Positions 47,601 to 59,575 are shown, counted from the stretch's first letter. The stretch: 64,000 bases of DNA from Pycnopodia helianthoides (GCA_032158295.1 CM063243.1:11314931-11378930), one strand, 5' to 3'. The notes: a model not told the origin generated them from the sequence alone. Program-made: numbers and translations.

Positions 47601-50600
47601 TCACAGTTTTTACGATGTATGGTGTATATTTCCCATATACAGGAAGTAGGTTGTACTCGGTTGCCTACTATGAAGGATAGAGACAACTTGCCGTACACAG
47701 TCGCCGTTATCAAGGAGGTCTTGCGGCACTTCTCACAAACACCCGTCTTAAGTCGTGGTGCCACGAAAGACTTCGTTTTAGATGGTTACAGCATACCAAA
47801 GGGAACAAACCTCATGATAAATCTGTGGTGGGTATTTTATAAACAACAATTAGAAAAAAAATCAAGATCCTAAGACATGTTGAGACCACAACTCTACAAC
47901 TTCTCAAATTACAAGTTACAGCTTCAATTTTGAAGTAAGTGAAAAGGCAGAATGCACAATAGACTAATTGTGCCAAAGATCATCGGTATTCCATGGTTGA
48001 ATTTATTAAGTGTTCTCCTCTGTCAACGTGTGTGAAAATCTACACCAAAAGGTGAAATCTTTGATTTTTCAGGGTTTTCGTTCAGGGGCATCGCATGGGG
48101 AAAACTCTTACTCCATGTTGTAGCTTATTTTGTTTTAACTTAGTATGCAAAACGTGTTTTCTTCACCGTGACGTTATTGGTGTTAAATTAAATTAACTCA
48201 AAGTTTATTATTTAAAAATCGTAAACTACATCAAAATGTTATTAAACCCTGCTAACTATAATTAGTTAAACTAGTGAACCAACCTTCCTATCACTGCCCC
48301 TATCACTGAGGGGCAATGCCAATTTGTGGTCTATATTAAAACACTTCTGTACCTATTTTTTAATTATTACAAATTAAGCCTATTGAAGATTTTAAGAATC
48401 CTGTTTTTTTAAAGAATATAACAGATCCGCGGGGTTAACCCTCAGGACAGGCCAGTGCAGTAAAGTTTGAAGATACAAGGTAGAAAAGTCCATTTAGGTT
48501 TAAAGACACTGGACACTATTGGTAATTGTCAAAGACCAGTCTTCTCACTTGGTGTATCTCAACATATGGATAAAATAACAAACCTGTAAAAACTTGAGCT
48601 CAATTGGTCGTCGAAGTTGCGAGATAACTATGAAAGAAAAAACACCCTTGTCACACGAAGTTGTGTGCTTTCAGATGGTTGATTTCGAGACCTCAAAATC
48701 TAATTCTGAGGTCTCGAAATCAAATTCGTGGAAAAATACTTCTTTCTCGAAAACTATGTCACTTCAGAGGGAGCCGTTTCTCACAATGTTTTATACTGTC
48801 AACCTCTCCCCATTACTCGTTACCAAGTAAGGTTTTATGCTAATAATTATTTTGAGTAATTACAAATAGTGTCCACTGCCTTTAATGATGGGTAAGGGTC
48901 AGGATTAAAGTTGATGTTAGGGTAAGGATAATGGGCCATGTTTGACAAGGGTAAGAATTAGAATCATTATAAAAGTCAGAATCAGGATCAAAGTCAGCTT
49001 TGGGGTTTGGGTTTCGGGTCACAGTAAGAGACAAATTAAGGATCTGTGTAACGTTTAGGGTCCTGTCTTACTGCCTCAAACTCAAATTCAGGTTTAGTGT
49101 CTAGATGGTATAACCATAGTAACTAATGTAGTGTTAAAATTGTTCTCTGTTGATAACCAAATCAGAGTGACTTTATCAAGCCTTTCGACGGTTGTAAACT
49201 TGTTGGTTTCTTGCAAAATTATTTCAAAAACTTCAAGCTTTACTTTATTCTGATCCCCCTTGTATCCCCTTCTATATACAGTATCGGTTCTCTGTATACC
49301 CTCAGCTATCGCTAGCCCTGACCTCCTAATACAACAATACTCGCCAGTGGTATTCCGAAAAGGATTACCTTTTTTGAGAAGGGACCAACACACCCAAACT
49401 ATTTGGGGGGCACATTGGTGCATTTATAATACTGTAACCTTGATCGTTTAGAAAAGCATTTGTTATTTAGATCTCAATATTGAATGCTTGCTGGATTTAT
49501 GAAGTTTACACGCTGCACACGCACAATAAGTCCCTGGGGAAACGCCAGTTGCCTTCAATATGTTATTCTTTGCAACAGAAAACACGCTGCCAGTTGCTTT
49601 CAATGCTCTTTGCAACAGAAAACACGTAATATTAATCATTGTACAAAGAATCGCCGTGCATCTAGCCTTTTTTCCGGAATTTTAAAAGCATTTTTGTAGA
49701 ATTAAGTTCAAAAAGTTAACGATAAATCACTTTCCATTGGAACTCCTTTTCAGATTTGACAAATGGGACAGCTTGCAGGAGATTTCCCAACTAAAATTAC
49801 TGAAACAGTACTTTTCACACAGAACTGAACCTAGTCCGGTTTGATCTGCTATCGTTTGCCTGGCCCAAAAACTTCGGCCGGGCCCTCAATGTAGCCGGGA
49901 CCAATTGAAGCAAAACCCTGTGGGCTGTGGCCCAAACCCTGATCCTGTAGACAGGACACATGTATCCAAAACTTGGAAAATCTTGTATAGCTTATGACAC
50001 ATTTAGCGTTTTATTTCAAAAACGTGGCCCTAATTTGACCTTTCCTTTCGGTCACAACAGGAAGTTCAAATTTTTAAAAATCACATTTCCTAAACCACGT
50101 GTCATAAAGTCATAATGTTGAGTGATATCTTGAAACTCATGACACAATCGCATTTTATTCAAAACCTGACCCCACTTTGACCGTTCCTTCCGGTACAAAC
50201 AAGAAATTAAAATCAAGAAAAATCATATTTCCCGAACCACCTCTTATAAAGTAATATTCTTTTTGCCGAATGTAGCATACAGCACCTATAACATTTTATC
50301 TAAAAACATAACCGAACTCCAGTCTTATGGTTAGGTTTGTGGGCACAGTTACTGTCAAACGAGGGTCTGCTTAACGTTTAGGATCGTGGTCTTTTGCCTC
50401 AAACTGAAGGTCGGAATCACGGTGTAGATGGTATAATCATATAACTATAGTAAAATTATGAAATGGTAGAATATTTTCCTATTGATAACCAAATCTGAGT
50501 GACTTTATCAAGCCCTTCGACGATTGTTAACTTATTGGTTTATTGAAAAATTATTTCACACAAAAAAAAAATACAAGTTTTACTATATATTCTGTTCCCC

Positions 50601-52310
50601 GTGCCTCTTCTATGCAGTATTGGTTCTGCATATCCTCAGCTATCGCTATCCCTGACCTGGTAATACATATAATACTCGTCAGTGGTATTCCGAAAAGGAT
50701 GACCTTTTTTCAAATGGGATCAACAAACCCAACAAATTTGGGGGGCACAATGGTGCATTTTGTTTAGAACAGCATTGTGTAAATAAGTACTCGATATTGA
50801 ATGCTTGCTGGATTTATGAAGTTTACTTGTTGCACACGCACAACAAGTCCCTGGTGATTCGCCAGATGCTTTCAATAAGTAGTCCTTTGCAACAGAAAAC
50901 ACGGTGCCCCAAAAGCGTGGCCCCAATTTGACCTTTCTATGGTGGCCCCGAAGGGACATCGCACATCGCAAATATGTGCGCAGACTTATGCGATGTCGTA
51001 AAATTAATCGCAACTGCGTGCGCAGACTTGTGCGATGTCGTGAAATTAATCGCGAATCATATTTCCTCAAATATAACCAGAACAGCTTTGTGTTTGTACT
51101 TCACCTAATGTCTATTTTTTCCTTGTTGCTATAGGTCTGTCCACCACGATCCCAAAGTATGGCAAAATGCTCACGATTTTAACCCAGACAGGTTCATGGA
51201 TAGTAGCCTATTGGGTGGACACACTACTGGCGTGCTCACAGATAATGATAATTTACTCCCATTTGGTGCTGGTAAGTATTATATTCTCAAAACATGCACA
51301 ATAGAAGACCTTGACAAATCATGCAGACACTAATTGATTTTCGTTTCCTACAATCCCCTTCTTGAAGTGAAGAAGGGAATGGGAAACAATGGAGTTCACG
51401 TTTCACTGTTGGCCGCTTCTCAAACTCCAAAGAGTACACATTCAAATATTCATCAATTTCACACCAATGTAATATAACAAAGAATATTATTTTTTTTTTT
51501 AAGCTCTGATATGTGTAGACTGATTACTTTCCCGAGTTCTGTGAAAAGAAGCACCCGGGAAAGTACTGAATATATTACACATCGGTGTAGGGGGAAATAT
51601 GTAAGGGACATAGATTTGTTTTTGTCGACGTAATGCTGATTTATAGGCAAAATTATAAAGAAAGATATTTAAAAAGTGGCATGTGAAATTTTCAGCTGAA
51701 TACATTGTCTACTTGCTGAGAAACCAGCAAAAGACCGTCACGGTAATTTCACACGAACGTCGAATCCATCCAAGTTTAGCGACGTGACAGCGGGTACCAG
51801 CCGCATCTGGCCTTAGCATTCGTGAACGGACACCAACCCTCAGAAATCTGAGAAACGATCGTTGCTCAGAATCGTATGTTTTGGGGTTTCGAAGGTTATC
51901 CTTTCTCAAAATAGTTTATGTTATCAACAGCTGCAGTGCTTCTCACCAAGTAAGGGTTTCGGGTCATTCATTTTAGACCCTACCTTTAAAATTAATAATG
52001 TTACAATGGTTTCGAGTCGGTTGCTTGCTCTCAGTTTGCTCGAAACAGGAAAGAAAGTCACCAGTTACGTTCAGATTTGTCCAGTCAACACAGATTAAAA
52101 AAACTATTGTCAATCTTCTCATTTTCAGGTCGAAAGGCGTGTATGGGCAGACAGTTGGGCAATATGGAGCTTTTTCTCTTCTTTGCTTGTACGATGCAAC
52201 GATTCAAAATCTCAGTCCCTCCTGGTTATGATAAACCTTCAGATACACTAACGACCAAGTTCTTAAATAACCCTCCGTTTTACGAGCTCGTGGTTAACTC
52301 TAGATACTAG
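44697..52310 (+). CDS. Cytochrome P450, CYP2-clan type, 7 exons
   Basis: A complete microsomal P450 (heme monooxygenase, ER membrane) of 497 residues. Exons: 44697-44916, 45507-45632, 46195-46337, 46899-47399, 47643-47827, 51135-51271, 52129-52310; every junction is GT-AG and phases agree. Residues 1-20 form the membrane anchor, followed by FPPGPYGWPVLG. Exon 3 has the C-helix WxxxR (WSRQR). Exon 4 holds the I-helix AGNQT (Q301, T302), where AG-x-E/D-T is usual. Exon 5 has ExxR (E355, R358). Exon 6 gives FNPDRF (407-412). Exons 6-7 join in the heme-binding loop FGAGRKACMG with ligand Cys442. Length and layout match CYP2 clan enzymes; the subfamily and substrate cannot be told. Intron 5 (3.3 kb) holds a MITE and a diverged direct duplication. 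An AATAAA lies at 52406. Stop codon TAG. Confidence 0.96.
45722..45845. repeat. Short imperfect inverted repeat in P450 intron 2
   Basis: AAACTGCATCG near 45723 is mirrored by CGATGTGCAGTTT near 45829-45841, enclosing CG-rich sequence with GACGCACAAACGCG and CCCCTTACAAAAAGGGG (a 6-bp hairpin). It could be a small MITE; the match is weak. Confidence 0.35.
48500..48885. mobile_element. TTAA-flanked MITE, copy 2
   Basis: A 378-bp element (48504-48881) is flanked by TTAA on both sides (48500-48503, 48882-48885). Its ends are inverted: left AGACACTGGACACTATTGG, right complement AGGCAGTGGACACTATTTG. A perfect 15-bp hairpin sits inside: GATTTCGAGACCTCA (48681-48695) and TGAGGTCTCGAAATC (48707-48721). 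TTAA duplication suggests mobilisation by a piggyBac-like transposase, which is inference. It lies in P450 intron 5. I recall this repeat as very common in sea star genomes, which is the main reason for my host guess. Confidence 0.8.
49030..49640 (+). repeat. Diverged direct repeat, copy A (P450 intron 5)
   Basis: This matches 50345-50905 along its length with many substitutions. Shared stretches include gagtgactttatcaagc, cctcagctatcgcta, agtggtattccgaaaagga and attgaatgcttgctggattt. The copies are about 1.3 kb apart in the same orientation. No coding frame is conserved between them. Either a transposable element family with two insertions or a local duplication. Confidence 0.75.
50345..50905 (+). 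repeat. Diverged direct repeat, copy B (P450 intron 5)
   Basis: Partner of the copy at 49030-49640; same order of shared blocks, ending with tttgcaacagaaaacacg in both. Confidence 0.75.
50975..51055 (+). repeat. Two-unit 40-bp tandem repeat
   Basis: Two copies of a unit around gtgcgcagacttatgcgatg and gtcgtaaaattaatcgc lie end to end, about 80 bp before P450 exon 6. Confidence 0.85.
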
Positions 52311-53748
52311 TGGTGTGTTCTTTCCGAACAAAGTCCTTAACGAGGGTCTCCATGGTCAAATTCAGGTTTTTTGTTATCCGATATATAAAGTCAGTATGAA
52401 AATTCAATAAATAAACAAATAAAATGAATAAATAAAATATACAAATAAATAAAAACATATTTTTGAAAACATGTTTATAATATTTTGCTTACGGTATCTT
52501 TCAAGAGGTGATTCACAAGATAAGCATACTATTGTTGGACCCTGTTATAAAATGCATGAATAACTCCTTTTCATTATCTATGTGTAAAGTCACTGATTTA
52601 TTGTAGTTTTACATTGTAGTTTTATGTTGATTATTTTCTCCAGTGGAATAGTTTTTATTACGGTTCATTATTCTTTATAGCCGATAAAGTAATAGTTATC
52701 ATTTGATTAATTCTTCCTGTTCCTCCTTTGTCCCTGACATTGAACGAACCACTGTATGACTTAATCAGCTTTTGTATACTTTATCAAGGGTTTACTTTTA
52801 TTTATTTTCTGGTGACCATGACTTCTAACTGAAGTTATTGTATTTTAAATTAGGCTTTGAAATTTATCCAACTTCTTAATTGATTTTCAACTGCTTGTTA
52901 ATTTACAAACAGTTGTTGGCTTTCACATAGATCAATGAAATAACAAGCAGTTGGTTCCAGTATGAGAGGATCAACAGCTGTCCGTTGCGTTTCTTTCAAA
53001 GCAAAGTTTCGTGTTTGTTAGCTTTTTACAAACATCGAGCCGTTCGCAATCTCTTGGTATAGAGGTAAAACCTGTGACACTGTGTAATACGGGATTTGTT
53101 TAGTACATCTTTGTCAATATCACTCTGAAAACAACCTCACATTGCTCCCGAGAGCATCTAGAGCCCACAATTTTCGTGAAATCTCGCTCGCAAGATTGGT
53201 CTCATAAATTGCTTGACAGTGTGTATGGTGAATAGAGACCATGTAAAGTGTAGATGTACAGCCATAAATATTACGCAAGGCTCTCATGTTCAATCACATT
53301 ACCCAGTTGAGTTTTTAGCCCTTTAATTCTTGTATTTAATTTTTAATATAATGGTTTTTTATGTTTTACCTATAGGCTGCGGTTTGGATTGTTTACATAG
53401 TCCTCTGTTTGTTTTGGATTTCTTGGTCTAACTGTTATTCTGAGTCTTCTGTTTAATGTATTGTAATATTTTTAAAAGCCTGAATTAATAAATAAATAAA
53501 AGAGACAGAGTAAAAAAAAATGCCTAATTTATCAGACTACAGATTTTCGAATTGCACTTTTTTCTCTTTAGTACACGATTTTAACAATACAAGAGTGTAA
53601 TTTGGCATGTTCACTTTACAGTGTTACTGATTGCATGCACGTATCTAGCGAAAGCGTAAGTTCCCTATAGAAGAGAAAACAGAAATTAACTACTTGCCAA
53701 CCAAAAGGACCTATGGTATAAATACACACAAATAATAGTTATAGGACT
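52311..53748. other. 3' flank of the P450 gene, no gene seen
   Basis: AT-rich sequence. AATAAA at 52406-52411 fits the P450 transcript end. The piece ending gcctgaattaataaataaat near 53500 resembles the 3' tail of a non-LTR element, but no reverse transcriptase lies next to it. Confidence 0.45.
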
Positions 53749-53818
53749 GACGTTTCGACCCTAGCAGAGTCTTTCTCGAAGGCCTTCAAAAAAGACTCTG
53801 TTAGGGTCGAAACGTCAG
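53747..53818. repeat. Near-perfect palindrome with GTTTCGACC arms
   Basis: Arms of 26-28 bp at about 53749-53774 and 53791-53816 are inverted copies with one mismatch; the left arm runs GACGTTTCGACCCTAGCAGA, the right arm ends GGGTCGAAACGTC. The spacer is ctcgaaggccttcaaa. Similar paired sequences occur at ends of Penelope-like elements, where GAAAC-GTC is part of a hammerhead ribozyme core; here the opposite core strand (CTGANGA) is not intact. Confidence 0.7.
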
Positions 53819-54631
53819 GCCTTAACTGTTTTTTTGCTTTCCCATCGGAGAAGAGAATATTATTTATTTTCCCTATGTGACTTAGTAGGGTTAATCCCAT
53901 TTCCGTTTACGTTTTTGTTTTCGTCTGCAATAACTTATAAATATTAGTGACTGTGGTGTTAATTTTATTTAATTAACACATTTAATATACAGCATACTTC
54001 CACCACCATATATATCATAATACTTGTATTACTAATGATGAACATCTAGTTCGCATTACTACGTGGTCCCGAACTATTTTACATCAATTTAAAGTCTCGA
54101 CTTAGTTGCGTTCATTTAAAAAAGAAAATACTTTAAGAACTACTATGGTTTTTGAGACAAGTTTATTAATTAACTGCGTACCATTTTGTATCATATGTAC
54201 CATTCTCGTGTCCTTTACCGGGTTGTTCGTTTTTTAGTTTGTTGCAAATATTTCTCTGTCTCGATACAGTCGACTCACCAATTTTCATTCCAAAAAAATG
54301 ATGTACTCTTTTCAATTTCAACCCCACTTTCTCCTCAGTGTGGGTTTTGGGGGTTTGGTGGGTTTGGGTTGGTTTTTGCGTTTTTCGTCCCGTCCGTTCT
54401 TTCGCATTTACAAAATCGCAACACATTGGTGAGTTCGTGATACTGTTAATTCAATACACTCTAAACAGTTCACAGTAAAACGTTTCATGTTTACAGTTAG
54501 ATTGCAAAGAGATTATTGCGACTAGAATTAAATCCGTGACATTTTCCCTTCGGCTCCGTCTTGAGGGCGCCCTTTTAAATGCACAGCGAAGCCGTTCAAT
54601 AATGTTGTTGGGGTTTTTTTGCTAGGGGATT

Positions 54632-57121
54632 TTACTGCAGATATACGGATGAGTAAGAAGCCGAGAATCCACTTTTCTGGATAGATCCATCCGATTGAAG
54701 CCAGACCGTCATCTGGTTGCCAGTAGAGATGAAAGACCCCATAACAGACCCAGATCCACACAATCTAAAGAGACACGCGGGCATGGTTAACTGTCACTTA
54801 TCATTCCTGCGTTTAATTGTTCAAGAGAGCATGCACGAAATAAGACTTCTTCTTTTTTTGTCCGTTATTTTTTTTATTCGGTGGAGGTACCGGGTTCAAA
54901 CATCGTTACTATTCAGACCGTTTATTAAAAATCTGACTTTAGTTCATCACTAGAGATTGTTTGCCTTGTTCTAAAATGAGGCTTATAGGAAAGGCTTATG
55001 TTTGGGTTAGAGTTAGGGTACTACTAGCCAAAGTGAAGAAAACCTTGTGTTTTTTGTTCGTACAATCAAGCCTAGCCCACACCCTAACTCAATCCTCACC
55101 CCCATCTTAGCCCTCCCTAACCCTGTCTCTAATGATACCGAGAGAAAACAATGCTATATTTTTTCGAGGAAAACTATATAACTTTTTTTTTTCGAGGGAA
55201 CGAAATAATTTATTTTTAGGGTGAGGTAACGAACAAAATATATGGAGGGAATGAAATTTCGAGGGAACGAAATGGTATTTTGTTTGAGTAAAATATTACT
55301 TTGAGGCAACGAAATTATATTTTGAGGGAACGCGGCAATATTTTGAGGGAATGAGTTATTATTTCTAGGGATCCCACAATTATTTTGAGGGAACCAAATT
55401 CCTTCCGTATTTTGTTTCTCTTAATTTTGTCTTCTACCTGTCCCTATTGGAGCGCCGTATTTTTTAATATGTCCACAATATTTTCTGTATAATTTTCTTA
55501 GGGATATTTGAGGTAAGCTGAAGGTGCTTTATTGTGCTTTTTGCCAGCCATTGGTTACTATTATGACTGACGGAAATCACGGAAGTATTTTTTTCCTTTT
55601 TATTTTTATTTTTTTTTTGAAATTATGGCCTATCCACCGCGTTGAATTAAAAAATGAAACAATTATCATCTTTATGTACACATTAAATCACGATATGAAA
55701 ACATAAATAGTGAAACAAATATTACACTGAACAAATATTATTCACTCACCCCGATGGTACATATTCATTAGCCACCTTGATGGAAAGTCTGTCCCATTCA
55801 CATGTGTCTCCATCTTCAATATCAATGTTGTCAATGCTTAACTGTACGTGCTGTCCCTCGGGTGCCTGTGTTGGTCAACCATAAAGAGCACAAACAAATA
55901 GGACTATATAATGCATGTTTAGCGTCCTATTTTAAGTCAATTTTAACTCCAAGATTAACATTTTAATTGAAAAAAAATAATAAAACAAACACAAAACAAC
56001 ACCTACACCCTCAACCCCTCCTTTAAAAAAATATCACACCAAAACCCACAAACAAACAAAACACGTAGTAGTAGCAAACCAAACAGAATAAATTCGGGAC
56101 AATATAGAACTGAATTCGCACTACGGCCATGAATTTTAACAGGCAATTTGAACCCACATTTTAGACAGAATTCGTTTGATCGAACGAGGATTTCAAAGGT
56201 TAAAATTCAAATTTGGGATAATAAGCTTGACAGTTTACAATAAACTGTACAGTTAACGAATGACGAAGACTTACAGTAATGGTCCAGGTGCAGTCAGCAT
56301 CCTTCGGATAATCACCTGGATATGCGGGTGAAGTGAACGTTCCAGACCCGCTCAACGATCCCCCGCAAACTGATAAATACAAATATATGTAATATAATAA
56401 CAATACTCTCACAATACATATCAACTTTTAAAAACTTTGTAAATTAGTAAAAACGAACAAAAATATAAATGACCCCCCCCCCCAACAAACAGCAATAAAT
56501 GCATATAAACGATCAAATTTACGCTTTAAAAATCACATTAAAAATTACGAAATAAGGAAAAGAGAAAAGTCACAAAAAGGACCACAAAAACTCCAAGGAA
56601 GACACTAGGAAAAAAGACAGAGGGCATTAGACAAAACAATAGATGATCTGCCTAGGAGAAAGACAAAAGTGAAACAAAACACTATCACCAAAGGGATGTG
56701 TCACTCCGAATCTTTTTAATCACATAAATAATCAAAGGCCCAAAACAAGAAATCGAACCTAAGTTATATCTAGGGAATACGTGTGAACCACGATACGATC
56801 AAAATCAAACAGCCCTTTTCAACTCGACCAGTATTTCTCTACTCAATTTATGAATGAAATGAAACGTAATGACAAGGGGTGATTCTCACCTCCTCTTGCG
56901 ACTTCTTGTAAGTTTTCATCCGGCTCACGGACCATGAATGGTATGCCCTTTTCCATCAACTCCTTCATTTGTTTGAGAGCCAGCTCATCCTCTGTCATCT
57001 GGGCCGAGCGTTGTCTCTCTGGCTCTTGGATGGTTGTTGCCAGTTCATCTCCAAGGACTGGTAGGCTGGTTACAGAAAATGCTACTAGAATTACGGTGAG
57101 GGCCACCACTGCACACGCCAT
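54632..57121 (-). CDS. Small secreted single-CUB-domain protein, 4 exons
   Basis: A 191-residue protein. Exons in gene order: 56890-57121, 56275-56369, 55750-55865, 54632-54764; all junctions are GT-AG and phases (1, 0, 2) agree; it ends in TAA. Residues 1-24 are a signal peptide (MACAVVALTVILVAFSVTSL). Residues about 25-77 are acidic and polar with no cysteine, possibly a propeptide-like linker. One complete CUB domain follows, from CGGSLSGSGTFTSPAYPGDY to SGFSASYSSVYLQ. Its four cysteines (CGG, DADC, DTC, LCG) have the standard spacing for two disulfides. Nothing follows the CUB fold except a stop. No protease or other domain is present, so it is likely a binding protein. CUB domains often bind proteins or glycans, sometimes with calcium; its ligand is unknown. 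Confidence 0.88.
55165..55395 (+). repeat. Degenerate minisatellite with GAGGGAACGAAAT core
   Basis: About eight imperfect copies of a GAGGGAACGAAAT-like core joined by AT-rich linkers (tttcgagggaacgaaataat, ttttgagggaacg, attttgagggaacc). Located in the 1-kb intron between exons 3 and 4 of the CUB gene. Confidence 0.75.
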
Positions 57122-57189
57122 TCTATCTGCATCAAGACGGAAACAATTTGGTACAAGTTTGTTTTTTTGCTCAACAAAATTTGACTAAG

Positions 57190-57197
57190 CTTTTATA
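57190..57197 (-). promoter_or_regulatory. TATA box of the CUB protein gene
   Basis: TATAAAAG on the minus strand lies about 69 bases upstream of the start codon. A start site 30 bases downstream would leave a 5' untranslated region of about 40 bases. A strong TATA box fits a highly or tissue-specifically expressed secreted protein gene. Confidence 0.55.
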
Positions 57198-57320
57198 GGT
57201 TGTAGTTTATATATGAATAAGATACACTTAATAGGTAGTCTTGAATCTCCTTCAAACAAGGGGTGGTATAATGAGTAACAGGATTGGTTAAAATAGCCTC
57301 AGATTTGTTTGTTTGTCGAA

Positions 57321-57640
57321 TTTCAATTATGGAGATAATGCTATGGTTAATTGGTGCAGATCTCCCGATACCCTAAACAAAAAGGGGGGAAAACATTCCC
57401 CAGGCCTGCTGAGGGTCAGCGGCTTAACGGGACAACTGCATTACAAGCTACAAAGACCATGAATTCAAAATCCATTAACGATAAGTAAAAATTATGGAGA
57501 CAATTGTTATGGTTAATTGGTGCAGACCTCCCGAGGACAATACAAGGACGATTTCACAACGACTGCTGAGGTCAATGGCTGGATAGGACCATACAATAAT
57601 TAAAAGTTACAATGGCCATGAATTCAAAATTCACAACTGA
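57321..57640 (+). repeat. Tandem duplication, two units of about 160 bp
   Basis: Two diverged units: both contain ttatggagayaat, tatggttaattggtgcaga, a gctgaggRtca block and ccatgaattcaaaat. The first begins near 57325, the second near 57487. Confidence 0.75.
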
Positions 57641-58377
57641 AATGTACCAAGTTATTTGTAGTGCTTAAGTTTTATTCTTTACATTTCACTGATTTCAAAC
57701 TGTGATCCACCTGCTGGTTATTGATGAAAGACGTATAAGTTTGGTTTGGATTTACAATGTGATCAATTATTAAAATACGCCTGCAGTCCATGCCACACTG
57801 ATGAAAGGGCCTATTGCCAGTGAAATACAATATTAATTACGTGCCCATTCTCTAAACTGGTCGTATTAGTTTGGAAAATGACTCCATGTACTACAATCAA
57901 TTTAAAATGTGGGTGTTGTTGGGGGGGGGGTTGGTTTTTTTTGCATCCTACTGTTAAAGGGTCCTGAATGAGATCCAATGTCCTTGTCATTTTAATTACA
58001 TGCGCATTACTGCACTCTTACGCCGATTCATAAATAATAAAAAAGATATTGCATAAACAAAAACAAATAAATATACATATATGTGTTTGTTTTTGAGTGT
58101 ACTTAAACTAAGACCCCTGCATGTTTTAAATGGACAAAACATCCTTTCAATTTTAGAAGGTTTCAATAAGACGATAATTACTCTTAAAATCTTCAATTAT
58201 GAAAGTGAATTGAAGTTGTCATTAAGACGCAAGATTTAACCATCTATTTGGTGTATATTATAAGAATCGCTTCAGAGCCACACAACATTTTCAGAGCTGT
58301 CTTTCAGCAATTTCACATCACGTTGGTTAAACTATTTTTTACCAATAAGAGATAGAAGGAGCATATTTTAGTACAAC
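57641..58377. other. Gene-free stretch
   Basis: AT-rich, with a poly-G run at 57920-57930. Nothing was recognised. Confidence 0.45.
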
Positions 58378-58482
58378 ATGAAGATTCCATTTCTCATTTT
58401 ACTGTGTATGATCGCGTCATCAGACTGGGTGTCAAGTGTCGCAGAGCGGACCCTTGCGCCACTCCACTCGGACCAATACTGA
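58378..58482 (+). CDS. Possible small secreted peptide or first exon
   Basis: A 34-codon open frame begins with a typical signal peptide pattern (MKIPFLILLCMIASSDWVSS) and then reads a short polar tail to TGA. No splice donor fitting the frame stands out, and no family is recognised. It may be a chance frame or an exon of a decayed gene. Confidence 0.22.
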   Translation: MKIPFLILLCMIASSDWVSSVAERTLAPLHSDQY

Positions 58483-59421
58483 CAGACAGCTCAAGACACA
58501 AGAACGGAAAGCAGTGACAACAGATTAGAAATCACCAAAAGATCAACCATTTAATAGAAATGCCCATCCCAGCCATTTTGGCTACAATCAATCTTAAAGT
58601 TTTACCCATGCTAATTCCTTATCAACGGGCTGATAGCTACAAGTACAACACTGGTTTTAATATATATAAGTATACATCCAGACTTTAATATAAAATAAGT
58701 ACCCATGAATTGGCTCCACAATAATATTACGAGCTGACTTAAACTTGTGTATAGCAGCTCGTTGTTTCGGAGACTCTGTTTAAACCCGCCTGAGAGAACC
58801 CAGTAGAAAAGTAGACCCGCATCCCCGTCACCATCGGTAGACCCGCCTGAGCCGCCCACTCGAGGTTGCGGTGACCCTGACCACACCCAGGAAGGTTTGA
58901 CACAGTCAAGTAAGCGTCACGAGAACTCAATGCCTTTGGCTTTGACACCGCTTATCCACAGGTCCGAGATTCCCGGGAGGATTTACGTTGCTGGAGGGCC
59001 TCAAACACCCGCCGGACCACTACCCGAGCTACGGGTTGACACGACAGCCTCAACGCTGGCTTATCTGTCCGCTGGTTCACACCCACCCAAAACAGTGCTC
59101 TTATCAGCACCCACAACGCAAATCTCCCCCACTTGAAAACATTCCTTTGGTTATACGGCGCTACACAAAACCCAGAACACCCATTAGCCCAAATACCTGA
59201 CATTACATAACAACCAGGGGGTTCGATCAATAGTCCATCGTATGTTTGGCCTATAACAAAAGAAAAGTTTATATATAACCCTTATATGAATAAAAGAAGT
59301 AATTTTTCCCCACCTTGTTACAATTACTCCCTTTTTAAGAAAATTACTACTTTCAAATTTAATTGGATGCATCAACTGATGAATTATCATCTAATTATTA
59401 ATTGCAATAAATCTACGCACA
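58483..59421. other. Stretch without a recognisable gene
   Basis: Moderately GC-rich DNA, especially 58780-59130, with open frames on both strands but no recognisable protein motif. It may be part of the retroelement whose RNase H remnant lies to the right. Confidence 0.4.
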
Positions 59422-59575
59422 TTACATTTCCTCTGTTGGGCATCTAATTAGATAATCTGCACCCAAATTATCTGAACCTTTGATAGCCTTTACAAGGTAT
59501 CGATAAGGCTGTAGGCTAAGTGCCCATCGCATTAACCTACTATTATTTACACGACTTTCAGCTACAATCCCGGCC
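59422..59575 (-). pseudogene. Ty3/gypsy-type RNase H remnant
   Basis: Minus-strand reading gives ESRVNNSRLMRWALSLQPYR followed by YLVKAIKGSDNLGADYLIRC and a stop. This matches the end of the RNase H domain of Ty3/gypsy Pol (the RLxRWAL...V.yikG..N..ADyLSR pattern). Only this short block survives; no protease, integrase or LTRs were recognised nearby. Confidence 0.6.

Noticed and set aside
48890..49070. Telomere-like GGTTAGGG fragments (also near 55000-55130)
   Set aside because: The strings are degenerate and scattered (gttagggtaagg, ccctaaccctg); no run of the perfect hexamer exists, so no interstitial telomere can be claimed.
54885..54910. B-box-like GGGTTCAAAC suggesting a tRNA gene
   Set aside because: No matching A box, acceptor stem or anticodon arm at the required distance.
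58952..59230. 92-codon minus-strand frame in GC-rich DNA
   Set aside because: Overlaps open frames in other phases, as GC-rich sequence tends to give, and has no recognisable motif.
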